Origin: Bacillus sp. MYb209
GTDB taxonomy: Bacteria; Bacillota; Bacilli; Bacillales; Bacillaceae_G
Assembly: GCF_002975175.1 (NCBI RefSeq)
Contig: NZ_PCNZ01000014.1
Span: forward strand, 54,657-118,656
Length of the DNA stretch: 64,000 nucleotides
Reading direction: 5' to 3'
The translations under genes were made by a program, and so were the position numbers. The notes under the pieces were generated by a model. The model saw nothing but the letters and a program-made list of their open reading frames with translations. It had not been told where the DNA came from and ran no database searches. Shown here in pieces: positions 35,265-43,950 of the stretch. Numbering within the stretch: the first letter of the stretch is position 1; each line of letters opens with the position of its first letter.

Positions 35265-35279
35265 AATTTTCTGAATATT
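35265..35279. promoter_or_regulatory. CodY-box-like site at the permease-like gene
   Basis: AATTTTCTGAATATT matches the CodY consensus at 14 of 15 bases and lies 19-33 bases before the ATG of the permease-like gene, where a repressor could block transcription or elongation. Confidence 0.55.
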
Positions 35280-35297
35280 CAAAGAGTAGGTGATTGT

Positions 35298-36185
35298 ATG
35301 TCCTTATTGCGCTCACATATATGTAAATTTATAGCCGGTGTTTTGATTGTTTTTGTCATAAGTCCTCTTCCAGCATTATTCATTACACATAATTACTCCT
35401 ACTTAAATGGATTTGTAAGCATTTTTCATAATTTAGCACAGCCTTCTTCCATTTCAATTCCAACAATTGATTGGATGCATGAACCTATCCTTTTCTCAGC
35501 AAATCAGCTTATACATACACAAAATATAATACATACCTCTAACCATTCGTCACCACTGTTCCCCTACATATGGGAAATATATTTTTTATCGATCGTTCGT
35601 TTCACATTCACTCTTGTAATCGGTTTCTTTATAAGTCTAGGAATTGGCCATCTATTTTTAAAAGCACCAAACTCATTAAAAAAGTGTAGTTCTTTATTTC
35701 GCTGGATACCGTATTCTTTTGGCACTGTGATATTACAATGTTTAGTCCTATTATCACTTCTCTACATCGCGAAATTCATAAAGTTTCCTTTCTTCTCCTC
35801 TTTTATCATCGTATGTAGCACTTCTATGATAATCGTTATGCAAGCAATTAAAAAATGGCTACCGTTCTTAAATACTACTAATGAATACGAAATAAAAAAT
35901 TCATCTTTCCTTGTTGATACGTTATTTATTGCGCTTACTTCTAATCATAAATCCATTTTGAGTTCCATTATTCTTTCATTCGTTTTTATGGAATGTATTT
36001 TTCATACAAACGGACTATTACAATTTATTGTCCAATTTGGCGGAAATGCACCTATAGTTGTCACGATTGGTTTATTACTACTTTATATTCCATATAGCAT
36101 CTTATCGTTTCTCCAAGCTTTATGGACAACAAACTACCCTAAACAGAACACGTATACTTTAACTAGAAGTATTTCGAAACCATAA
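35298..36185 (+). CDS. Multi-pass membrane protein, permease-like
   Basis: The 295-residue protein has about six hydrophobic segments with a large extracytoplasmic loop between the first and second (about 35-95). The end (GLLQFIVQFGGNAPIVVTIG) recalls peptide ABC-transporter permeases of the DppB type, but the similarity is weak and no ATPase or binding protein gene is adjacent. TAGGTGATTGT lies before the ATG. A CodY-box-like site overlaps its leader, which would fit amino acid or peptide transport. Confidence 0.5.
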   Translation: MSLLRSHICKFIAGVLIVFVISPLPALFITHNYSYLNGFVSIFHNLAQPSSISIPTIDWMHEPILFSANQLIHTQNIIHTSNHSSPLFPYIWEIYFLSIVRFTFTLVIGFFISLGIGHLFLKAPNSLKKCSSLFRWIPYSFGTVILQCLVLLSLLYIAKFIKFPFFSSFIIVCSTSMIIVMQAIKKWLPFLNTTNEYEIKNSSFLVDTLFIALTSNHKSILSSIILSFVFMECIFHTNGLLQFIVQFGGNAPIVVTIGLLLLYIPYSILSFLQALWTTNYPKQNTYTLTRSISKP

Positions 36186-36189
36186 CATA

Positions 36190-36228
36190 GAATAACCGTC
36201 TACTTAAATTAAAAGTAGACGGTTATTC
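36190..36228. terminator. Terminator of the permease-like gene
   Basis: GAATAACCGTCTACTT pairs with AAGTAGACGGTTATTC (perfect 16-bp class stem) around AAATTAA. Confidence 0.9.
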
Positions 36229-36351
36229 CTATTATATAGAGGACAAAATAACAGCAAATTAAAAAACTACTATTAAAACCTACCATTATTTACCCATTTT
36301 CTTTGACTAATCTTTTCATTTGGATTTATTATAAAAGTATAACATAATTGC

Positions 36352-36397
36352 AGGAGGTGACATCTTTATTCCAAATTAGGAATAAAGAACACACTTG
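36352..36397 (+). promoter_or_regulatory. Shine-Dalgarno bridged to TTG start by a perfect hairpin
   Basis: AGGAGGTGA (36352-36360) is 35 bases before the TTG start (36395). Between them CTTTATTCC (36364-36372) and GGAATAAAG (36379-36387) form a perfect 9-bp stem with a 6-base loop. If folded, only 10 unpaired bases separate the Shine-Dalgarno sequence from TTG. An in-frame TAA at 36383-36385 excludes an earlier start. Confidence 0.65.
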
Positions 36398-37702
36398 GAC
36401 ATATTAAATATTTTTCTCATCTTTATACTTATCCTTATTTCTGGTTTTTTCGTTGCTTCAGAATTCGCTGTCGTAAAAGTACGAAAAAGTCGAATTGACC
36501 AGCTTGCTAATGAAGGTAACAAACAAGCATTAGCTGCAAGAAGCGTTGTATCTAACTTAGATGTTTATTTATCTGCTTGTCAGCTCGGTATTACTATCAC
36601 TTCTTTAGGGCTTGGTTGGCTTGGTGAACCAACTGTAGAGCATTTATTACGACCACTATTTGAAAGAATCAATATTACTGGAACAATGGCTAACACGCTA
36701 TCCTTTATTATTGCTTTTAGTGTGATTACTTTTTTCCATGTTGTATTAGGAGAGTTAGTTCCTAAATCTTTCGCAATCCAAAAAGCAGAGGCAATCACAT
36801 TAAAATTTGCAAAACCACTTATTTTATTTGATAAAATTATGTATCCATTCATCTGGGTGCTTAATAGTTCAGCTGTATTTTTTACAAAATTATTCGGTTT
36901 AGAACCTGCAAAAGAAAACGAACTTGCCCATTCTGAAGAAGAACTACGGCTCATTTTAGGTGAAAGTTATAAAAGCGGAGAAATTAATCAAACCGAATAT
37001 AAATATGTAAATAATATTTTTGAATTTGATGATCGAGTTGCGAAAGAAATCATGGTTCCTCGTACCGAAATGATTTGCCTATCTACTGAAAATACGTTAG
37101 AAGAAAATATGGATATCGTCGCAACTGAAAAGTATACACGCTACCCTATTATTGAAAAAGACAAAGATGACATTATCGGGATGATAAATACGAAAGAAGT
37201 ATTTCACGATCAAACAAAGAATATTTATAAACCACTTGAATCTTACATACATCCAGTTTTAACGGTCTTTGAAACAGTTCCCATTCGTAAAACGTTAATA
37301 CATCTTCAAAAGAACCGTGTACAAATGGCGATTGTAATGGACGAATATGGGGGCACCGCTGGACTTTTAACGATGGAGGATATTCTTGAAGAAATTATTG
37401 GTGAGATTCAAGACGAATTTGATGCAGATGAATCACCAATGATTGAAAAACGCACACCTAAACTTACTGTATTAGATGGAAAAGTACTTATTTCTGAAGT
37501 AAATGATATGTTTGGGTTACATATTGATGATAGTGATTTAGATACAATTGGGGGCTGGCTTCTCTCCCAAGCTATTGACTTAAATATTGAAGCTGGATAT
37601 TCAGTTGAATATGATGGTTTTCAATTTAAGGCATTAGAACTAGACGGACATCAAATTAAAAAGATTGCTGTACATAAGTTAGATTCTATTAAGGAGGTAT
37701 AA
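36395..37702 (+). CDS. CNNM/CBS/CorC-type membrane protein (hemolysin family)
   Basis: The 435-residue protein has an N-terminal CNNM domain with three to four helices (about 1-190: GFFVASEFAVVKVRKSR, ACQLGITITSLGLGWLGEP), a CBS pair (about 205-330: IMVPRTEMICL, DEYGGTAGLLTMEDILEEI) and a C-terminal CorC/HlyC domain (about 345-430). Relatives such as B. subtilis YhdP/MpfA export Mg2+. The start is TTG with a hairpin-separated ribosome site. The next gene starts 1 base after its stop region, so they are co-transcribed. Confidence 0.9.
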   Translation: MDILNIFLIFILILISGFFVASEFAVVKVRKSRIDQLANEGNKQALAARSVVSNLDVYLSACQLGITITSLGLGWLGEPTVEHLLRPLFERINITGTMANTLSFIIAFSVITFFHVVLGELVPKSFAIQKAEAITLKFAKPLILFDKIMYPFIWVLNSSAVFFTKLFGLEPAKENELAHSEEELRLILGESYKSGEINQTEYKYVNNIFEFDDRVAKEIMVPRTEMICLSTENTLEENMDIVATEKYTRYPIIEKDKDDIIGMINTKEVFHDQTKNIYKPLESYIHPVLTVFETVPIRKTLIHLQKNRVQMAIVMDEYGGTAGLLTMEDILEEIIGEIQDEFDADESPMIEKRTPKLTVLDGKVLISEVNDMFGLHIDDSDLDTIGGWLLSQAIDLNIEAGYSVEYDGFQFKALELDGHQIKKIAVHKLDSIKEV

Positions 37703-37703
37703 A

Positions 37704-38186
37704 GTGACTGTATTATTAACAATTAGTATCATCGCTTGTTTCATTGTTTCATTTCTTTCCTTTATTTACCCCATTATTCCTGGCATTCTTGCAGTATGGG
37801 CTGGCTATTTCATTTATCATTTTGGTATAAATGGTGGAGAACTAACAATTTCTTTTTGGATTATTCAAGTCATTTTTACACTTTTCATTTTCGGTGCTGA
37901 TTTTATAGCAAATGGATATTTCTTGAAAAAATACGGAAGTTCTAAGTGGGGTGAACGTGTCGGCATGATTTCTATCATTGTCGGATCGTTCTTCTTCCCG
38001 CCATTTGGTCTTATTATCATACCGTTTTTATCGGTATTTATAACAGAACTAATGCATAAAAAGGCGCCAAAAGACGCCTTTTTAGTCGGAATTGCAACTG
38101 TAGTCGGTTTTTTAAGTAGCACAGTAGCCAAAGCCATTCTCCAAATCATTATGATTATCATCTTTGTATGCTATATCATTTTTTAG
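37704..38186 (+). CDS. DUF456 family membrane protein
   Basis: The 160-residue protein has four to five membrane helices, starting with FIYPIIPGILAVWAGYFIYHF and including YGSSKWGERVGMISIIVGSFFFPPFG, the glycine-rich pattern of DUF456. Function is unknown. The start is GTG, with AAGGAGGT 6 bases upstream inside the end of the preceding CNNM gene. Confidence 0.8.
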   Translation: MTVLLTISIIACFIVSFLSFIYPIIPGILAVWAGYFIYHFGINGGELTISFWIIQVIFTLFIFGADFIANGYFLKKYGSSKWGERVGMISIIVGSFFFPPFGLIIIPFLSVFITELMHKKAPKDAFLVGIATVVGFLSSTVAKAILQIIMIIIFVCYIIF

Positions 38187-38206
38187 CCATCCCTATTTAG
38201 GGATGG
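38187..38206. terminator. Short hairpin terminator
   Basis: CCATCCCTA and TAGGGATGG with a 2-base centre, followed by T6, just after the DUF456 stop codon. Confidence 0.85.
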
Positions 38207-38210
38207 TTTT

Positions 38211-38831
38211 TTAATATGAAATACCTACTCGGCTTTTCTCGTATAAGCTTTTATTACGTAATCTCCATGTAAAATGAGCTGTATCACCAACTGTAATTTT
38301 GGATCCATCTGCTGGCAACATATCTTTTTCAGTTCGATATACCCCAGTTACATCACCGTCTATTAAATGCGTCGGACAAACAACAGTCCAACATAAATTA
38401 CTGTTATGTAGTGCTTTATAAGCAGCTAAGTGGTCTTCCGCAGCTGTTGTTGTTTTTCTTTTCGATTCTTTTGATTGAAAACGATATATACTTGGGTTTG
38501 TTCGCGACTGTAAAATACCAGCCGTTCCTATTGTAACAATTTTCTTTATGCCCTCTTCTTCCATTTGCTTTATAATAAGCGGTAAACTCTTCCCTAACGT
38601 CCCATTCCGATCAGTTCCAAGAGTACTAATTACAATATCACATCCTTTAATCGCTTCCTTTATATCGTCTCCGTTTAATACATTTCCCTTAATAACATGC
38701 AACCTTTCATACTCTATTTCCACTCTACTCAAATCACGAACTAATACCGTTACTTCATATGAATCTTGTAATGCCAATTTCATAATGTGTGATCCTACTC
38801 TACCTGTCGCTCCTAATATGCATACTTTCAT
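38211..38831 (-). CDS. NAD(P)-binding SDR-a5/NmrA-like protein
   Basis: The 206-residue protein starts with the Rossmann motif CILGATGRVGSHI, and continues as an atypical short-chain dehydrogenase with TIGTAG and no YxxxK in the standard place. Such YwnB-like proteins bind NAD(P)H and may be reductases or redox sensors. Neighbouring genes give no hint of the substrate. Confidence 0.8.
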   Translation of the reverse strand: MKVCILGATGRVGSHIMKLALQDSYEVTVLVRDLSRVEIEYERLHVIKGNVLNGDDIKEAIKGCDIVISTLGTDRNGTLGKSLPLIIKQMEEEGIKKIVTIGTAGILQSRTNPSIYRFQSKESKRKTTTAAEDHLAAYKALHNSNLCWTVVCPTHLIDGDVTGVYRTEKDMLPADGSKITVGDTAHFTWRLRNKSLYEKSRVGISY

Positions 38832-38896
38832 ATATTATCCCCTCTTCAGTTCTTTCTCTCTATTTTTCTGTAATACATACAAATATACAACAAAAA

Positions 38897-38922
38897 AGCT
38901 TCCTCGTTTATGTGAGGAAGCT
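38897..38922 (-). terminator. Terminator of the small lipoprotein gene
   Basis: AGCTTCCTC pairs with GAGGAAGCT over 9 bp around an 8-base loop; the minus strand continues with TTTTTTG. Confidence 0.85.
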
Positions 38923-38933
38923 CTATTATCCAT

Positions 38934-39113
38934 TTATTCCTTTTCTTTCGAATCAGAAGACTTATCTGTTCCGCTTGTTTCTTTATCTTTCTTTTCATCT
39001 TGCTGCGAAGTTGTGTCATCCTCTTTCTTTTTATCCTCATCTTTACTACAACCTACCATTAATAAAGAACTTGCAAGTGCCATAGCAGTTAATGACTTAA
39101 CCCATTTGTTCAT
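38934..39113 (-). CDS. Small acidic/lysine-rich lipoprotein
   Basis: The 59-residue precursor has a signal peptide with lipobox LMVGC (Cys about residue 22), leaving a mature chain of about 38 residues made almost only of D, E, K, S, T and Q. I do not know a family. The ATG at 39113 has AAGGGAGG 8 bases upstream; frames that start earlier lack one. Expected to be anchored on the outer face of the membrane. Confidence 0.75.
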   Translation of the reverse strand: MNKWVKSLTAMALASSLLMVGCSKDEDKKKEDDTTSQQDEKKDKETSGTDKSSDSKEKE

Positions 39114-39270
39114 TTGCGTTTCCTCCCTTTGATAGAATATGTACAATCCCATATTACTCTTTATTTTTAAAGGAAAGATTTAAAAATAGTAAAGATACAG
39201 TAAACTTTTGTAAATTTTCGGATAACATATCCAATCTTAAATCCTCCCACCCTAATTAGACATAAAAAAA

Positions 39271-39297
39271 ACTAAGGCGCCTTTCATTCCACCTTAG
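39271..39297 (-). terminator. Terminator of the coat-protein-like gene
   Basis: CTAAGGTG and CGCCTTAG (minus strand, one G-U) close a hairpin followed by a run of T on the minus strand. Confidence 0.7.
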
Positions 39298-39301
39298 CTT
39301 T

Positions 39302-39760
39302 TCACGCAAATTTTTCATTTTCATATACATGTTTAATCTTATATTCCTTCTTCACAACATATTGCCAAACATTATATGCGTAACGATTCATTTTCACAAA
39401 ACAATTCTCCAAAAAAGAACGAAACTCCGGGTTCGCAACTTCTACTGCCACTTGAGCAAACTTTAATGCTAATCGTTTCAAATGTGTAATATAACAAATA
39501 GCAATCCCAATATCCCCTGTATATTCATTATCTGTTTCCCTATCCATTTCAGTAAATTCCGGCCACATTTGTTTACAAGTTATATGCTGTACATTTTCTC
39601 CTTCTTGAAAATTCACTTGTTCATTATATGCTTGTAACATATACGGCAAATGATGCTGTAAAATATCCTTTAATTCTTCATCTCGAACCTTGCCCGTGTA
39701 CTCTCCAACTTTATATATAAGTGTGTAACTATATGTCATCAATTCTTTCATACAATCCAT
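39302..39760 (-). CDS. CotF-like spore coat protein candidate
   Basis: The 152-residue protein is mostly helical and aromatic-rich (TYSYTLIYKVGEYTGK, MNRYAYNVWQYVVKKEYK). Two-helix patterns of this type occur in CotF-domain spore coat proteins and ferritin-like small proteins; I recognise it only loosely. The ATG at 39760 is chosen because AAGGGAGG lies 7 bases upstream. It is 35 bases downstream of the phospholipase D-type gene. Confidence 0.5.
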   Translation of the reverse strand: MDCMKELMTYSYTLIYKVGEYTGKVRDEELKDILQHHLPYMLQAYNEQVNFQEGENVQHITCKQMWPEFTEMDRETDNEYTGDIGIAICYITHLKRLALKFAQVAVEVANPEFRSFLENCFVKMNRYAYNVWQYVVKKEYKIKHVYENEKFA

Positions 39761-39794
39761 TAAAGCGCCTCCCTTCCTATTTTTCATCTATATA

Positions 39795-40979
39795 CTATAA
39801 ATATGATGCGATAACATTCGCTATTCTTGCTAGAAACCAATCCCAGCGACTAATTTTCTCAAAATCTTCTTCTGAAAATCGTTTTAACTTATGAAAGTCT
39901 TCTTTTAGTCGATTCCAGACGTCAGCAACGACTGTATTATCATATATGACACAGTTTGATTCGTTATTTAAATAAAAGCTTCTATTATCAAAATTCGCTG
40001 TACCAATATCGACGATTTCCTCATCAATGATTGTCACTTTCCCATGAAAAAATCCGTTTCGATATTGATAAATCTCCGCGCCAGCATCTAACATATCTTT
40101 CAAATGAGGATAGGCAGCTTGTTTTAGCAATACGGCATCACTTTTAAATGGGACGAGAATTTTCACACGGACACCACGATTTAATGCATCTTTCAGTCCT
40201 TTTACCATCTCTTTACTCGGTACAAAATATGGTGTAGCAATAATTAAGGAGTGTTTTGCCTTCTTTAATAGTGCCCCGTACTTCTGCCATAAGCCTTTTC
40301 CATTCGAAAATATATATTGATATTTTACATTTCCTTGTACCGGTAACTCTTGATGTATAAGGAATTTCTCTCCCGTATCTTCTTGCCAATCTTCCGCAAA
40401 CTTCCGTTCCATATCAGTAGCTCCATTCCCTTCGATGCGTACATGATAATCACGCCACGGACCAAATTTAGGATCCTGTCCAAGATATTCCTTTCCGATA
40501 TTGAAGCCACCAATGTACGAAACTTTCCCATCTATAGTAACAATGCGTCTATGATTACGTTGATGCAAAGAATAAAATAAGTTTTTTAATTTAGGTTTTT
40601 TACTAAATGTAAACTTCACGCCTTTTTCTTTTAATTGATTAATTATCTTTTTCTTAAGCTTATATCCGCCAATGCGGTCTACTGACAATTTCACATCTAC
40701 TCCGCTAGATGCTTTTTTTTCTAATAATTGTAAGAATTCTTTACTTACCTCATCTTTACCTACAATATAAAAATGAATATATACATTCTTTTCTGCACGA
40801 TTTATATCCTCAAATAAACTTCTATATAACTCATCACCGTTCGTATATAATTGAAAATCCCCTGATCGAATTTTTTCTAATTCATATCCACTAGCCATTT
40901 TCTTCCCCATTTCCACATCAACGTTCATCCATACGAATACACCTATAAAACAAATTATTACAATTAAAAAGTGCTTCAT
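39795..40979 (-). CDS. Cardiolipin synthase-like phospholipase D protein
   Basis: The protein of about 394 residues has an N-terminal membrane helix (about 2-18) and two PLD halves. The second motif is a standard HGKVTIID; the first reads NHRRIVTIDG, so HxK is HxR. PLD-type cardiolipin synthases normally have HxKxxxxD twice; Arg for Lys is unusual. The ATG at 40979 has AAAGGAA upstream; the longer frame adds a basic extension without a ribosome site. It would join two phosphatidylglycerols into cardiolipin at the membrane. Confidence 0.8.
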   Translation of the reverse strand: MKHFLIVIICFIGVFVWMNVDVEMGKKMASGYELEKIRSGDFQLYTNGDELYRSLFEDINRAEKNVYIHFYIVGKDEVSKEFLQLLEKKASSGVDVKLSVDRIGGYKLKKKIINQLKEKGVKFTFSKKPKLKNLFYSLHQRNHRRIVTIDGKVSYIGGFNIGKEYLGQDPKFGPWRDYHVRIEGNGATDMERKFAEDWQEDTGEKFLIHQELPVQGNVKYQYIFSNGKGLWQKYGALLKKAKHSLIIATPYFVPSKEMVKGLKDALNRGVRVKILVPFKSDAVLLKQAAYPHLKDMLDAGAEIYQYRNGFFHGKVTIIDEEIVDIGTANFDNRSFYLNNESNCVIYDNTVVADVWNRLKEDFHKLKRFSEEDFEKISRWDWFLARIANVIASYL

Positions 40980-41138
40980 GGATACGTTCCTTTCTCTAAC
41001 TACTGTTATTCCTATATCTTTCCTTTTTTTAAACATTATCATACAAAAAATATGTCATTGCATGATATACGTCCATATCAAACAGGAGCTCATCTGCATA
41101 TTGTATGTTGTATCTTAAAATAAAAGGAGGAAATAACA

Positions 41139-41225
41139 ATGGGCTTCGCACATGGTAATGGATTTGCGCTACTAGTCGTATTATTTATCCTCTTAATTAT
41201 CGTCGGTGCTGCTTGCTTCTGCTAA
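41139..41225 (+). CDS. YjcZ-family small sporulation protein
   Basis: A 28-residue protein starts MGFAHGNGFALLVVLFILL and ends AACFC: a glycine-rich head, one membrane helix and cysteines at the end, as in the YjcZ/SscA-like small spore proteins of Bacillus. AAAGGAGG lies 8 bases before the ATG. CATATTGTA at 41097-41105 resembles a sigma-K -10 element, but no clear -35 is seen. A strong terminator follows. Confidence 0.8.
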   Translation: MGFAHGNGFALLVVLFILLIIVGAACFC

Positions 41226-41263
41226 GCAGTTATTGTAATACGATATGGGGATGAAAAAACTAT

Positions 41264-41297
41264 AAAAGCGGACACCTATTTTTAGGTGTCCGCTTTT
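41264..41297. terminator. Strong bidirectional terminator
   Basis: AAAAGCGGACACCT pairs perfectly with AGGTGTCCGCTTTT over 14 bp around a 6-base loop. Confidence 0.92.
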
Positions 41298-41356
41298 CAT
41301 TTCAAAAAATCCCCTAGCCTATTACAAAAATAGTACCACTAGGAAAGTATTTCTCA

Positions 41357-41863
41357 TCAAAAAGTTAGCAGTGTAGCTACCTTCTTACTCTCCGCCTTAC
41401 GAATATGACGCTGTTCTGCACGTAACACAGCAATTCGATGCAATTCTTTCTCCTCTTCTGTCTCAGGGATAACACGCGGTACAGGAACTGGATTATTCTC
41501 CTTACTAAGCGCAACAAAAGTAACGAATGAAGTTGCCGCTACACGTTTTTCACCTGAAATTAAATCTTCTGCTACTACTTTCACAAATATCTCCATAGAA
41601 GTTCTTCCCGTCCAAATTACGAAAGATTCATAACTAACACAATCTGAAGAACGTACTGGATGTAAGAAATCTACCCAATCCATAGACGCTGTAACACATT
41701 CCATTCTCGAGTGTCTCGTTGCTGAAATTGAAGCAACCATATCCATCTCCGCCAATATCTTTCCACCAAATAGCGTGTTATGATCATTTAAATCCGTTGG
41801 AAATACTCGACTCGTTTTAAACACTCTTGATTCATTAGCTGTTTTACCCTTTACTTCAGTCAT
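41357..41863 (-). CDS. Acyl-CoA thioesterase, hotdog fold (YkhA/YciA type)
   Basis: The 168-residue protein has the hotdog pattern LNDHNTLFGGKILAEMD with the catalytic Asp/Asn region, and the typical VTASMDWVDFLHPV. It hydrolyses acyl-CoA esters in the cytoplasm. The ATG at 41863 has AAAGGGG 8 bases upstream; a GTG three codons earlier is the alternative. Confidence 0.87.
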   Translation of the reverse strand: MTEVKGKTANESRVFKTSRVFPTDLNDHNTLFGGKILAEMDMVASISATRHSRMECVTASMDWVDFLHPVRSSDCVSYESFVIWTGRTSMEIFVKVVAEDLISGEKRVAATSFVTFVALSKENNPVPVPRVIPETEEEKELHRIAVLRAEQRHIRKAESKKVATLLTF

Positions 41864-41982
41864 TGTTATCACCCCTTTAATTATTTATCCCTAATATCCC
41901 AATATACACTACACCTCATGAACTACACGTTTAATATTAACAATTTTTAGAACTTTTAGTCCACAAAAAAGAACCGATTTTA

Positions 41983-42852
41983 TCAATCGGCTCCTCTAAA
42001 TACATATTGTTCTTTCGGCTGTTCAACTTTATTCCATTTCGTTACTTCTAACACTGGAATATTCGCATGAAACGGCTGATAAAATTCAGTTGAAATTTCT
42101 CCCTCTACCTGAATCCAATCATCATTTTTCCACTCTACACCTTCTGGTTTTTTAACTAACATACCATATACACCTGAATCCGCAACACAATGTATAATGC
42201 CGAAACGGAATAAGAAATATTGTTCCTTTTTAGAAGAATCATCTCGAAAAACAAATCCTTTATAAGACAGGGTTTTACCAGTAAATTCACCAGGATAATT
42301 ATAAATTGTCTCCATACCCTTTAAGAAATCTTCATCTTTTAAAGTGATATTGTCTTTCGTAACAAACTCTTTCTTCCCTTTTTCCATTACACCACGATAT
42401 CCTTCTTTCCCGTAATAAATACTCGTATCCGGTCTTAAGAATTGTCTTGTCATAAATGGATCTTTACTTTCCGCTTGTGCAACAGGAAAGTGAAACCCCT
42501 TCGTCTTAACAATGTCCGAATCTAATGTTGCAATCGGGAAAAATAATCCTGAAATAATCGGAAAACAGAACAGAGTATAAGAAAACGTTCGTTTCCACCA
42601 TGTATTTTCATCTTTCGAATGATCATGCCCGCAATGACTATGATCACAACTACAATCATGTTTCTCTTTTTCCTTTTGGTGCTCTTTTTGGAAAACGATA
42701 ATAATTTGTACAATCGTTAAGAAACCTAAAATAATAGCTGCAGTTTTTGATAAATAGGCGTACTTCATATTTATATACTTCGTAATGTTACCGGAAATAT
42801 GAAGCTGTCCAATTAAAATTGTAAAACCTAATAATATATATGCTCGAAACAT
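41983..42852 (-). CDS. TIGR03943 family protein, partner of UPF0718 permease
   Basis: The 289-residue protein has two N-terminal helices, a linker very rich in His, Cys, Asp and Lys (HDCSCDHSHCGHDHSKD near residue 75), a third helix, and a C-terminal soluble domain with DDWIQVEGEIS, an OB-like motif. It follows the permease gene by 5 bases. The pair is conserved in Firmicutes; a role in metal or metalloid export is suspected from the permease family. The metal-binding linker supports that. Confidence 0.8.
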   Translation of the reverse strand: MFRAYILLGFTILIGQLHISGNITKYINMKYAYLSKTAAIILGFLTIVQIIIVFQKEHQKEKEKHDCSCDHSHCGHDHSKDENTWWKRTFSYTLFCFPIISGLFFPIATLDSDIVKTKGFHFPVAQAESKDPFMTRQFLRPDTSIYYGKEGYRGVMEKGKKEFVTKDNITLKDEDFLKGMETIYNYPGEFTGKTLSYKGFVFRDDSSKKEQYFLFRFGIIHCVADSGVYGMLVKKPEGVEWKNDDWIQVEGEISTEFYQPFHANIPVLEVTKWNKVEQPKEQYVFRGAD

Positions 42853-42855
42853 AAC

Positions 42856-43752
42856 CTACCACCCCATCGCATAAATGAGTAGTGAGCTTGCATAGACAAC
42901 AAGTGTAACTGTAACCGTCACAACAATTACAAATTTTGTTTTAAATGTCGCAAGCATCATAAACATATTTTTAATATCCACCATCGGTCCATATACGAGG
43001 AACGCGACAAGTGACGCTGTTGAAAATGTACTTTGGAACGAAGAAGCAATAAATGCATCCGCCTCTGAACAAAGTGATAAAATAAAAGCAAGTCCCATCA
43101 TAACAGCTGATGAAGAAAACGGACCTTGTCCAATTGCAAGCAATGTTGAAGTTTGTACAAATGTTTGAACCGCAGCTGCAATTAACGCACCTAACACTAA
43201 ATATTTTCCCATTGAGAAGAATTCCTCAACAGCATGTGTACATACATCCCACATTTTTTTACGTAACGGACGCTTATGATTCACTTCTGGAAAGTGATCA
43301 TCTCTTAATTGATGTTCTTTAAACATAAATGATAATATAATTCCAACGATAATTGCTACGATAATCGCTACAATAGAACGATACCATACTATGTGCATAC
43401 TACTTCCAAAAGCAACATATGTTGCAAATAATACAACTGGATTAATAATCGGTCCAGTTAACATAAATGCAATTCCTGCATAGGGTGGAACCCCTTTTCC
43501 GATTAATCGTCTTACAATCGGAACAATTCCACATTCACATCCAGGAAACATCATTCCTAAAAAAGTGGCTAATAGAACAGACAGAAATCGATTCTTAGGC
43601 ATCCACTTTGCCACCATATCTTCTGTCACAAACATTTGAATAAATCCTGAAATAAATACACCAATTAGCACAAACGGAAGTGCTTCGATTAATATCGAAA
43701 TAAAGATTGTATTCATTTGCAGGAATGCTTTCGGTAATTGAAACAATTCCAT
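42856..43752 (-). CDS. UPF0718 (DUF318) family permease
   Basis: The 298-residue protein has about eight helices and the family motifs PFVLIGVFISGFIQ, MMFPGCECGIVPIVRRLIGKG with two cysteines, and FAFILSLCSEADAFIASSF-type sequence. Relatives include the organoarsenical exporter ArsP. Substrate here is unknown. The ATG at 43752 has GGAGG 9 bases upstream; an upstream in-frame start lacks a site. Operon with the TIGR03943 gene. Confidence 0.85.
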   Translation of the reverse strand: MELFQLPKAFLQMNTIFISILIEALPFVLIGVFISGFIQMFVTEDMVAKWMPKNRFLSVLLATFLGMMFPGCECGIVPIVRRLIGKGVPPYAGIAFMLTGPIINPVVLFATYVAFGSSMHIVWYRSIVAIIVAIIVGIILSFMFKEHQLRDDHFPEVNHKRPLRKKMWDVCTHAVEEFFSMGKYLVLGALIAAAVQTFVQTSTLLAIGQGPFSSSAVMMGLAFILSLCSEADAFIASSFQSTFSTASLVAFLVYGPMVDIKNMFMMLATFKTKFVIVVTVTVTLVVYASSLLIYAMGW

Positions 43753-43899
43753 GATGTATTTCCTCCAACTTTTCATTAACAATATGTAATTTTAACCCCA
43801 TTTTATTATTTGAACAAGAGTTATACGGAATTCATAACCTTCATACACATTACATTTTACAAGTTATATTCTATTCCAAAATCGAGATTTCATAGCAAA

Positions 43900-43943
43900 A
43901 AAGCTGCTCTAGCGCAGTTTTACAACTATGCTAGAGCAGCTTT
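43900..43943. terminator. Strong bidirectional terminator
   Basis: AAAGCTGCTCTAGC and GCTAGAGCAGCTTT pair perfectly over 14 bp around a 16-base loop, just past the corA stop codon. Confidence 0.88.
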
Positions 43944-43950
43944 CTTATCG

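Noticed and set aside
43753-43899. Zur- or Fur-type box upstream of the UPF0718 permease gene
   Set aside because: The only dyad seen, GTTAT-N9-ATAAC, does not match either consensus.
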